From the NCBI GenBank assembly GCA_025458585.1, contig JALOSD010000004.1, positions 1-23,509 on the forward strand: a stretch of 23,509 nt of DNA, given 5' to 3'. A program made the translations under genes and the position numbers. This document shows positions 7,250 to 15,482 of the stretch, in pieces. Position 1 is the first letter of the stretch. Every line of letters starts with the position of its first letter. The notes under the pieces were generated by a model. That model was not told the DNA's origin and ran no database searches. It was given only the letters and a program-made list of their open reading frames with translations. Source of the DNA: Burkholderiaceae bacterium. Lineage in GTDB: Bacteria; Pseudomonadota; Gammaproteobacteria; Burkholderiales; Burkholderiaceae_C.

Positions 7250-8566
7250 ATGACCGACACCTTCGAGCAGGCCCGCAGCCACTTCGTCGACGGCGTGCAG
7301 GCGTTCGAGGCCGGCCGCCTCGCCGACGCCGAGCGCGCGTTCGCGGCCTCGCTCGCGCTCGTGCCCGGGCGGCCATCGACGCTGACGAACCTCGGCGCGG
7401 TGCGCCTGCGCCTCGGCCGGCCCGGCGAGGCGCTGGCCGACCTCGACGCTGCGCTCGCCGTCGAGCCCGACAACGTCGACGCGTTGGCGCAGCGCGCCGA
7501 CGCGCTGGCGCGCCTCGGCCGCCACACCGAGGCGCTCGCGGGCTTCGAGCGCGTGCTCGCGCTCGACCCGGACCATGCCGCAACGGCGCTGCACCGCGCC
7601 GCACTGCTCGGCCTGCTCGGCCGCCACGCCGAGGCGCTCGCCGCGTTCGACCGCCTGGTGCAGCAGCGCCCGCGCGACGTGCCGCCGTGGATCGCGCGCG
7701 GCCAGTCGCTGCACGCGATGGGGCGGCCGGCCGACGCCGTCGCGTCGTACGACCGCGCGCTCGCGCTCGACGCCGGTGCGGTGCGTGCGTGGACGCTGCG
7801 CGGCGACGCGCTGCGCGACGCCGGGCGGCCCGCCGAGGCCGCGGCGTCGTACGAGCAGGCGATCGCCCACGGCGGCGAGCCGCAGCTGCACCGCTACCTG
7901 CTCGCCTCGCTCGACGGCGCGGCCGGCGCTGCCGCCGCGCCCCCGCCGCGCAGCCCCGACGCCTACGTGCGGCTGCTCTTCGACGGCTACGCGCAGGACT
8001 TCGACCGCCACCTCGTGCAGGTGCTGCGCTACGAGGCGCACGAGCGCGTCGCGCGCCTGCTCACGCGCTCGGGGCGCTGGTTCGACGCCGTGCTCGACCT
8101 CGGCTGCGGCACCGGGCTGCTCGGCCCGCTGCTCAAGCACGTCGCCGGGCGCATCGACGGCGTCGACCTGTCGCCGCCGATGCTCGCGAAGGCGCGCACG
8201 CTCGGCGTCTACGACCGGCTCGACGAGGCCGAGCTCGTCGAGTACCTGCAGCGCACCGAGCGCCGCTACGACGCCGTCGTCGCCGCCGACGTGTTCATCT
8301 ACGTCGGCGACCTCGAGCCGGTGTTCGCCGGCGTCGCGCGCGTGCTGGCGCCGGGCGGGCACTTCACGTTCTCGCTCGAGCGCGCCGACGACGCGCACGA
8401 CTACGTGCTGTTGCCCAGCCGCCGCTACGCCCAGAGCGAGCGTTGGGTGCGCGAGCTCGCGGCGCGCCACGGCCTCGACGTGCTGGCCGTCGAGCCCGGG
8501 CCGATCCGCGACGACCAGCGGCACACGGTGCACGGGCTGTACGTCGACCTGCAGCGCCGGGACTGA
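7250..8566 (+). CDS. TPR-repeat SAM-dependent methyltransferase fusion
   Basis: A 438-residue cytoplasmic protein in two parts. Residues about 5-225 form roughly six tetratricopeptide repeats (for example EAGRLADAERAFAASLALVP, and LGRHTEALAGFERVLALDPD), a protein-interaction scaffold. Residues about 240-438 form a class I methyltransferase. They begin with a FDGYAQDFDRHL segment typical of this fusion family, then motif I VLDLGCGTGLLG, an acidic end of strand 2 (GVDLSPPML), motif II-like YDAVVAADVFIYVGDL, and LAPGGHFTFSLE. The methyl acceptor is unknown. The start ATG at 7250 fits relatives; a GTG at 7229 in the same frame would add seven residues and could be a leaderless start. It may share transcripts with priA. 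Confidence 0.85.
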   Translation: MTDTFEQARSHFVDGVQAFEAGRLADAERAFAASLALVPGRPSTLTNLGAVRLRLGRPGEALADLDAALAVEPDNVDALAQRADALARLGRHTEALAGFERVLALDPDHAATALHRAALLGLLGRHAEALAAFDRLVQQRPRDVPPWIARGQSLHAMGRPADAVASYDRALALDAGAVRAWTLRGDALRDAGRPAEAAASYEQAIAHGGEPQLHRYLLASLDGAAGAAAAPPPRSPDAYVRLLFDGYAQDFDRHLVQVLRYEAHERVARLLTRSGRWFDAVLDLGCGTGLLGPLLKHVAGRIDGVDLSPPMLAKARTLGVYDRLDEAELVEYLQRTERRYDAVVAADVFIYVGDLEPVFAGVARVLAPGGHFTFSLERADDAHDYVLLPSRRYAQSERWVRELAARHGLDVLAVEPGPIRDDQRHTVHGLYVDLQRRD

Positions 8567-8582
8567 CGCGTTGGTACGCTCG

Positions 8583-8636
8583 TGCGCACGGGGCCCGTCG
8601 TCGTCCCGGCGGACGGGTGAACGCCACCCGTGCGCA
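8583..8636. terminator. Nested inverted repeat between convergent genes
   Basis: TGCGCACGGG (8583-8592) pairs perfectly with CCCGTGCGCA (8627-8636). Inside the loop, CCCGTC (8594-8599) pairs with GACGGG (8612-8617). The structure sits between the methyltransferase stop and the opposing small gene. It lacks a T-tract, so it may be a structured 3' end rather than a classical terminator. Confidence 0.4.
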
Positions 8637-8692
8637 GCCGCGCGCGGCCCGGGCTCGTCCGCGGGTCGATCGGCCCGCCCGGCCGCGGCGGC

Positions 8693-9052
8693 TCAGCGGG
8701 CCTCGGTCACACCGAGGCGCGGCGCGAAGTCGGTGTTGCGCATCTGCAGGTAGTCGTCGGTGGTGAAGCCGTCGTGATCGTGCGCGAGCATCATCATCTC
8801 CTCGAAGATCTCGGGGAACGCGCTCGTCGGGTAGATCTCGACGTGTTCGGTCCGCGCGGTCGGCGTCCAGGGCCGACCGGCCTTTGCCGGCAAGGCCACG
8901 CCGGCCTCGACGACGACGCAGTACTCGCCGGCGTGGAACAGGTCCTGGGGCGAGTGGTACTCGCTCACCTCGACGCCGTCGATGACCAGGACTTCGTAGT
9001 CGTCGACCTTCTTGACGCTGTCGACCTTGCGGACGGTGACGAGCTTGCGCAT
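8693..9052 (-). CDS. Small protein resembling the N-terminal OB domain of DRB0094-type RNA ligase
   Basis: A 119-residue protein starting MRKLVTVRKVDSVKKVDDYE, followed by VLVIDGVEVSEYHSPQDLFHAGEYCVVVEAGVALP. This is the pattern of the N-terminal OB-fold module of Deinococcus DraRnl/TIGR02306 RNA ligases (basic 'MRKLxTIRKI' opening, a two-strand core, then 'F..GDxCVYxExxxxLP'). The nucleotidyltransferase domain with its Lys nucleophile, which normally follows, is absent. Instead about 60 residues follow (RTEHVEIYPTSAFPEIFEEM, DHDGFTTDDYLQMRNTDFA). It is not obviously truncated: it ends cleanly and no ligase remnant is seen downstream. It could bind nucleic acid or be an adaptor. The family link comes from memory of the pattern and needs a profile search. 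Confidence 0.5.
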   Translation of the reverse strand: MRKLVTVRKVDSVKKVDDYEVLVIDGVEVSEYHSPQDLFHAGEYCVVVEAGVALPAKAGRPWTPTARTEHVEIYPTSAFPEIFEEMMMLAHDHDGFTTDDYLQMRNTDFAPRLGVTEAR

Positions 9053-9100
9053 GACGCGACTCCGGCGGGTGTTGCAACCTTCGCATGCTAGCGAAACCGC

Positions 9101-9114
9101 GCCAGGGCGCTGGC
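9101..9114 (-). terminator. Short hairpin after the efflux operon
   Basis: GCCAG-GGCG-CTGGC, 21 bp past the permease stop. On the minus strand it is followed closely by GGTTT, a weak terminator-like tail. A further small inverted pair, TTCGC/GCGAA (9080-9095), lies just beyond, in the likely promoter of the small OB-domain gene. Confidence 0.3.
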
Positions 9115-9134
9115 CGGCGGGCTCGACCCCGCCG

Positions 9135-10333
<1,199 letters not shown>

Positions 10334-10343
<10 letters not shown>

Positions 10344-11068
10344 GGCTCGGGCGCCGCCGTGGCGCGGTGGTTGACGGCGTCGCTCGCGACGCGGCCGTCG
10401 ACGAAGCGCACGACGCGGCGCGCGTAGGCGGCCATCTCGGGCTCGTGGGTGACCATCAGCACCGTGATGCCGCGCTCGCGGTTCAGCGCGGCGAGCAGCT
10501 CCATGATCTCGCGCCCGCGCTGCGTGTCGAGGTTGCCGGTGGGCTCGTCGGCGAGCAGCACGGTAGGCCTCGTGACGAGCGCGCGCGCGATCGCGACGCG
10601 CTGCTGCTGCCCGCCCGAGAGCTCGGCCGGCGTGTGGTGCTCCCAGCCCGCGAGCCCCACCTCGGCGAGCGCCGCGCGCGCGGCGGCGTGGCGCGCGGCG
10701 GCGCCCTCGCCGCGGTACAGCAGCGGCAGCTCGACGTTCTCCTGCGCGCTCGTGCGCGGCAGCAGGTTGAAGCCCTGGAACACGAAGCCGAGGTGGCGCC
10801 GGCGCAGCAGCGCGCGCTGGTCGCGGTCGAGCCGATGCACCGGCACGCCGCGGAAGAGGTACGAGCCGGTGGTCGGCACGTCCAGGCAGCCGAGGATGTT
10901 CATGGCGGTCGACTTGCCCGAGCCGCTCGGCCCCATGATCGCGACGAAGTCGCCCCCGTCGATGGCGAGGTCGACGCCGCGCAGCGCCTGGAACGCGGCG
11001 GTGCCGCGGCCGTAGACCTTCGTGACGCCGCGCAGCTCGATCAGCGGCCGGCCGGGGGTGTCGTCCAT
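10334..11068 (-). CDS. MacB-type ABC transporter ATP-binding subunit
   Basis: A 244-residue ATPase of the LolD/MacB class that powers the adjacent permease at the inner face of the membrane. Walker A GPSGSGKST is at residues 46-54, the Q-loop FVFQGFNLLPR around 96-105, signature LSGGQQQRVAIARAL from 150, Walker B VLLADEPTGNLD 170-181, and the switch His in MVTHEP at 208. All catalytic elements are intact. The gene starts 12 bp after the adaptor gene and overlaps the permease gene, so it lies inside a tight operon. It is a free-standing half of what is a single MacB chain in E. coli. Confidence 0.95.
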
Positions 11069-11080
11069 CGTGGCCGCGCG

Positions 11081-12367
11081 TCACTTCCTCGCCGCGCCGA
11101 GCTGGTCGACGATCACCGCCATCCCCGGCTGCAGCTCGCCGCTCGTCACCTCGGTGAGGCGGCCGTCGCTCGCGCCCGGGCTCACTGGCACCGCCACCGG
11201 CTCGCCGTCGCGCAGCACCCAGACCTGTCGCACGCGCGAGGTGTCGGTGCCCGCGCGCCGCGGCTGCCCCGACGCGGGCGGGCGCGGCATCAGCCGCGTC
11301 GCGAGGCTCGCATCGGGGGCCTGCGGCTGCATCGCGCTCGGGGTGAACCGCAGCGCCGCGTTCGGCACCAGCAGCACGTCGGCGCGCTCGATCGTCGTGA
11401 TCGTCGCCGTCGCCGTCATGCCCGGGCGCAGGCTCAGGTCCTCGTTCGGCACGTTCAGGTCGGCGAGGTAGGTGACGACGTTGTCCTTGACCGTCGAGCC
11501 GAAGGCGATGCGCCCGATCGTCGCCGGGTAGCGGCGGTTCGGATGCGCGCTCACGGTGAAGGTCGCCTTCTGTCCCTCGCGCACCTGGCCGACGTCGGCC
11601 TCGTCGACGTTGACCTGCAGCGTCATCTGCGTCAGGTCCTCGGCGAGGCTGAACAGAGTCACCGCCTGCAGCGACGCCGCCACCGCGTTGCCCGGGTCGA
11701 CGTTGCGCGCGAGCACGACGCCGTCGATCGGCGAGCGGATCGACGCCTTGCGCAGGTTCGTCTCGGCCGAGCTGAGTGCAGCCTGCGCCTCCGCGACCGT
11801 GGCCTTCGCGCTCGCCCCGTCGGCGTCGGCGCGCGCGGACGCGGCCTGTGCGGCCGAGAGCTCGCTCTGCGACGGCACCTGGCCGCCGGACAGCCGCTGC
11901 ACCTCGAGCAGGCGCGCGAGGTTCTCGCGCGCTTCGCCGCGCGTGGCCTGCGCCTGCAGCACGCGCGCCTGCGCTGCGGCGAGCGACGCCCGCGCGCCGG
12001 TGACCTGGTCGCGCAGGCGCGCGGTGTCGAGCTCGGCGAGCACCTGGCCGCGCCGCACGCGGTCGTTGACGTCGACGTGAACCTGCACGACGGTGCCCGA
12101 CAGTTCGCTGCCGACCGCGACCTGGTTCGTCGGCTGCAGCGTGCCGTTGGCGGTGACGGTCACCGTCAGCGCGCCGCGCGTGGCCGGCTGCGTCTCGTAG
12201 CGCGGCGCGGCCGCCGCCTCGCGCCGGCCGGCCCACCACCAGGCGGCGGCCAGGGCGGCCAGCAGCAGCACCAGCGCGACCCACGGCGCCGGGCGGCGCC
12301 ACCAGGCGCGCTGCCGCGCGCCGGTGCCGAGCAGATCGTCGAAGGCCTGGTCGTCGGGGCTGTTCAT
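11081..12367 (-). CDS. MacA-like periplasmic adaptor (HlyD/RND-MFP family)
   Basis: A 428-residue membrane fusion protein that links the ABC transporter to the outer-membrane channel. It has one N-terminal membrane helix (WVALVLLLAALAAAWWWAG, about residues 29-47), then a biotinyl-lipoyl strand (GTLQPTNQVAVGSELSGTV). A long coiled-coil hairpin follows (about residues 120-215, Ala/Gln/Arg-rich), then the returning lipoyl half (ASIRSPIDGVVLARNVDPG) and the beta-barrel (VDEADVGQVREGQKATFTVSAHP). Near the C-terminus (about residues 345-375) is a Pro/Arg-rich insertion before the final barrel (VRQVWVLRDGEPVAVPV). Its ATG overlaps the stop of the outer-membrane gene in an ATGA arrangement, so the two are translationally coupled. 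Confidence 0.92.
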   Translation of the reverse strand: MNSPDDQAFDDLLGTGARQRAWWRRPAPWVALVLLLAALAAAWWWAGRREAAAAPRYETQPATRGALTVTVTANGTLQPTNQVAVGSELSGTVVQVHVDVNDRVRRGQVLAELDTARLRDQVTGARASLAAAQARVLQAQATRGEARENLARLLEVQRLSGGQVPSQSELSAAQAASARADADGASAKATVAEAQAALSSAETNLRKASIRSPIDGVVLARNVDPGNAVAASLQAVTLFSLAEDLTQMTLQVNVDEADVGQVREGQKATFTVSAHPNRRYPATIGRIAFGSTVKDNVVTYLADLNVPNEDLSLRPGMTATATITTIERADVLLVPNAALRFTPSAMQPQAPDASLATRLMPRPPASGQPRRAGTDTSRVRQVWVLRDGEPVAVPVSPGASDGRLTEVTSGELQPGMAVIVDQLGAARK

Positions 12368-13860
12368 CGTGTCGTCGTCGAGGAGGTGGCGAGGCGCTCA
12401 CCGTCGGGGGACCAGCCGCCGCCGAGCGCCTTGTACAGCCGCACGTGCTGGGCGACGACCTCGGTCGCCGTCGCCGTCGCGGCGTCTTCGAGCGCGAGCA
12501 GCGTGCGCTGCGTCTGCAGCACGGCCTGGAAGTCGATCAGCCCGCTGCGGTAGCGGAAGTCGGCGAGCTGAGCGGCGCGGCGCGCCGACTCGGCGGCGGC
12601 CTGCTGGCCGGCGAGCTGCTCGCGCGCGGCGCGCAGCGACACGAGTGCCGCCTCGACCTCCTGCAGCGCCGCGAGCACGGTCGCGCGATAGGCCGCGTGC
12701 GCCTCGTCGAGGCCCGCCTCCTGCGTGCGCACCTGCGCCTCGATGCGCCCGCCGTCGAACACCGGCACCGCGACGCTGGCGGCGATCGACGCCACGCCGG
12801 CACCGCTGCCGAGCGCCGACAGCGTGAGCGCGCTCAGCCCGATCGAGCCGCCGAGCGACAGGCTCGGCAGGCGCTGCGCGTCGGCCTGCTCGATGCGCGC
12901 GCGCGCGGCATGCACGCGCGCCTCGGCGGAGGCAATGTCGGGGCGCTGGCGCAGCACGTCGGCGGGGAACGCGAGCGCGAGGTCGGCCGGCGCGGCCGGC
13001 AGCGGCGTCGGCGGCGCCAGGCGCGACTGCAGCGCACCCGGCGGCTGGCCGGTGAGCACCGCGATCGCGTCGATCGTGCGCACGATCGCGCCTTCGAGCA
13101 CCGGCACCTGCGCGCGCGTCTGTTCGACCGCGGTGCGCGCCTGCTCGACGTCGAGCTGCGTCACGAGCCCGGCCTGCGCGCGCCACTGCGTGATCTGCAG
13201 CGTCTGCCGCTGGCTCTCGAGGTTCGCGAGGCCGGTCGCGAGTCGCGCCTGCGTGCCGCGCAGCTCGAGGTAGGCGAGCGCGACCTCGGCGGCGACCTGC
13301 ACCTGCGTGCCGGCAAGCGTCGCCGCGCTCGCGCGCAGGTCGGCCTCGGCCGCGTCGACGCCGGCACGCGTGCCGCCCCAGAGGTCGGGCTCCCAGCGCG
13401 CGTCGAGGCCCGCGGTGACGGCGCGGCTCGACGGCAGACCTTCGCGCGCGCTGGCCTGCCCGCCGGCGCTGGCGGCCATGCCAGGCTGCAGTGCCGACGC
13501 CGCGAGGTCGCGCTGCGCACGCGCCGCACGCAGCCGCGCCTGCGCCGCGGCGACGCTGGTGTTCAGGCGCAGCGCCTCGCCGACGAGCGCCGCGAGCTCG
13601 GCGTCCCCGAAGCGCTGCCACCAGTAGGCGAGCGCGTCGGGCTCGACGGCGGCGGCACTCGACGTCCACTGCGCCGGCACCGGCACGGCGGGCCGCTCGC
13701 TCGGCTGCTGGTACGACGCGCAGCCGGCGAGCAGCGCGGCGAGCGCCACGGCCGTCGCGACAGGCCTCGTGCGCCCCGCGGCGCGCACGGCTGCAGCGCG
13801 GGCCACGAAGCTGCGGCGCCCGGCGCCGATCGACCGTTTCTGCAACGTCACGGGGCGCAT
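12364..13860 (-). CDS. NodT-family outer-membrane efflux lipoprotein
   Basis: The TolC-like outer-membrane channel of the operon. A lipobox ALLAGC precedes 'ASYQQPSERPAVPVPAQW', typical of NodT lipoproteins. Two outer-membrane efflux repeats follow: ALRLNTSVAAAQARLRAARAQRDLAAS and VAAEVALAYLELRGTQARLA in the first, and FPADVLRQRPDIASAEARVHAARARI, ASVAVPVFDGGRIEAQV and FRYRSGLIDFQAVLQTQRTLL in the second. The ATG at 13860 gives an unusually long, Arg-rich leader (about 45 residues before the lipid Cys). A GTG at 13788 would leave a conventional short signal peptide and may be the true start. It is first in the efflux operon (channel, adaptor, ATPase, permease). Confidence 0.9.
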   Translation of the reverse strand: MRPVTLQKRSIGAGRRSFVARAAAVRAAGRTRPVATAVALAALLAGCASYQQPSERPAVPVPAQWTSSAAAVEPDALAYWWQRFGDAELAALVGEALRLNTSVAAAQARLRAARAQRDLAASALQPGMAASAGGQASAREGLPSSRAVTAGLDARWEPDLWGGTRAGVDAAEADLRASAATLAGTQVQVAAEVALAYLELRGTQARLATGLANLESQRQTLQITQWRAQAGLVTQLDVEQARTAVEQTRAQVPVLEGAIVRTIDAIAVLTGQPPGALQSRLAPPTPLPAAPADLALAFPADVLRQRPDIASAEARVHAARARIEQADAQRLPSLSLGGSIGLSALTLSALGSGAGVASIAASVAVPVFDGGRIEAQVRTQEAGLDEAHAAYRATVLAALQEVEAALVSLRAAREQLAGQQAAAESARRAAQLADFRYRSGLIDFQAVLQTQRTLLALEDAATATATEVVAQHVRLYKALGGGWSPDGERLATSSTTTR

Positions 13861-13895
13861 CTTGCCGCAAGGTCGTGTCCCAACCTCGCGGCCTG

Positions 13896-13901
13896 TGTCA
13901 A
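13896..13901 (-). promoter_or_regulatory. -35-like element before the efflux operon
   Basis: A perfect TTGACA on the minus strand, 35 bp before the ATG at 13860, in the gap after amn. At 17 bp spacing the -10 position reads ACACGA, a poor match, so the promoter assignment is tentative. Confidence 0.3.
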
Positions 13902-13929
13902 GCAACGTGAAGCGGCTGCGTGCTGCGGG

Positions 13930-15480
13930 CTACTGGAACGCGACTTCGGCGAAGCTGCGCAGCTTCCTGCTGTGCAGTGCCTCGAGCCGCTGGCGGCGCA
14001 GGATGTCGAGCGCACGCATGCCGATGCGCAGGTGCTGGTCGACGCGCTCGCGGTAGAACTGGTTCGCCATGCCGGGCAGCTTGATCTCGCCGTGCAGCGG
14101 TTTGTCGGACACGCACAGCAAGGTGCCGTACGGCACGCGGAAGCGAAAGCCGTTGGCGGCGATCGTCGCGCTTTCCATGTCGAGCGCCACCGCGCGGCTC
14201 TGGCTGAAGCGGCGCTCGGGTCCGGGGTGCGGCAGCAGCTCCCAGTTGCGGTTGTCGGTGCTCGCGACGGTGCCGGTGCGCAGGAACTTCTTCAGCTCCC
14301 AGCCGCGCAGCTGGGTGACGTCGGCCACCGCCTGCTCGAGCGCGATCTGGATCTCGGCCAGCGCCGGGATCGGCACCCACAGCGGCAACTCCTCGTCGAG
14401 CACGTGGTCCTCGCGCACGTAGCCGTGGGCGAGCACGTAGTCGCCGAGCTGCTGCGTGTTGCGCAGACCCGCGCAGTGGCCGAGCATGATCCACGCGTGC
14501 GGGCGCAGCACGGCGATGTGGTCGGTGATCGTCTTCGCGTTCGCCGGCCCGACGCCGATGTTGACCATCGTGATGCCGCTGCCGTCGCGGCGCACGAGGT
14601 GGTACGCCGGCATCTGCGGCAGGCGCGGCGGCGGCGCGCCGGCGTCGTCGCCGGGCTCGGCGGCCAGGCCCGCGCGGCGCGTGACGACGTTGCCCGGCTC
14701 GACGAAGGCGACGTAGTCGTCGTCGGCGAGCGCGGTGCCCATCAGCGCGTGGCCGAGGCGCACGAACTCGTCGACGTAGAACTGGTAGTTCGTGAACAGC
14801 ACGAAGTTCTGGAAGTGGTCGGCCAGCGTGCCGGTGTAGTGGCGCAGCCGGTGCAGCGAGTAGTCGACGCGCGGCGCCGTGAACAGCGCCAGCGGCAGCG
14901 CCTCGCCGGGGCGCGGCTCGTGCGTGCCGTTGGCGATGCCGTCGTCCATCGCCGCGAGGTCGGGCAGGTCGAACAGGTCGCGCAGGCGCTGTCGCCGCTC
15001 GGCGTCGAGCTGGCCTTCGAAGGTTTCGTCGGCAGCGAGCGCGAAGTGCACCGGGATCGGCTGCGACGAGGTGCCGATCTCGACCGGCACGCCGTGGTTG
15101 CGCAGCAGCAGCTCGAACTGCTCGCGGTAGTAGCGCGCGTAGAGGTCGGGGCGCGTCAGCGTCGTCTCGTAGGTTCCGCGGCCGGCGACGAAACCGTAGG
15201 CCAGCCGCGAGTCGGCGCGCGCGAGCGTCGGCGTCGTCACGCGCACGAACGGGTAGCAGGCGCGCACCGGCTGCGCCGGTGCGTCGCCGGCGACGTAGCG
15301 CTGCAGCGCTTCGCGCAGGTGCTGCACGCCGGCGTCGTAGATCGCGCGGGCGCGCTCCAGCGCGGCGTCGGCGTCGTCGAAGTTCGCCGGGGCGGTGAAC
15401 GGGGGGGTCAACAGCATCAGGCAAGCATCGGCATCGACGCCAGGATTGTCGCTGGCGCACGCGTGCGCCGCGAGCGCCAT
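13930..15480 (-). CDS. amn: AMP nucleosidase
   Basis: Amn hydrolyses AMP to adenine and ribose 5-phosphate, controlling AMP levels in the cytoplasm. The protein has the AMP nucleosidase N-terminal domain (ALERARAIYDAGVQHLREALQRY, YPFVRVTTP) and the C-terminal phosphorylase-like domain (MVNIGVGPANAKTITDHIAVLRPHAWIMLGHCAGLR, ALDMESATIAANGFRFRVPYGTLLCVSDKPLHGEIK). The conserved Glu in DMES and the Asp in SDKP are present. A start at 15480 gives 516 residues; a downstream ATG at 15417 gives 495 and looks closer to the family N-terminus (FTAPANFDD). No clear Shine-Dalgarno marks either. With the 15480 start it begins 2 bp after the pseudokinase stop. Confidence 0.94.
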   Translation of the reverse strand: MALAAHACASDNPGVDADACLMLLTPPFTAPANFDDADAALERARAIYDAGVQHLREALQRYVAGDAPAQPVRACYPFVRVTTPTLARADSRLAYGFVAGRGTYETTLTRPDLYARYYREQFELLLRNHGVPVEIGTSSQPIPVHFALAADETFEGQLDAERRQRLRDLFDLPDLAAMDDGIANGTHEPRPGEALPLALFTAPRVDYSLHRLRHYTGTLADHFQNFVLFTNYQFYVDEFVRLGHALMGTALADDDYVAFVEPGNVVTRRAGLAAEPGDDAGAPPPRLPQMPAYHLVRRDGSGITMVNIGVGPANAKTITDHIAVLRPHAWIMLGHCAGLRNTQQLGDYVLAHGYVREDHVLDEELPLWVPIPALAEIQIALEQAVADVTQLRGWELKKFLRTGTVASTDNRNWELLPHPGPERRFSQSRAVALDMESATIAANGFRFRVPYGTLLCVSDKPLHGEIKLPGMANQFYRERVDQHLRIGMRALDILRRQRLEALHSRKLRSFAEVAFQ

Positions 15481-15482
15481 GC

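Noticed and set aside
10344..12401. Upstream extension of the permease frame by nearly 700 codons
   Set aside because: The extension reads the ATPase and adaptor genes in the wrong frame. Only the last 402 residues form a protein, beginning at the ATG at 10343.
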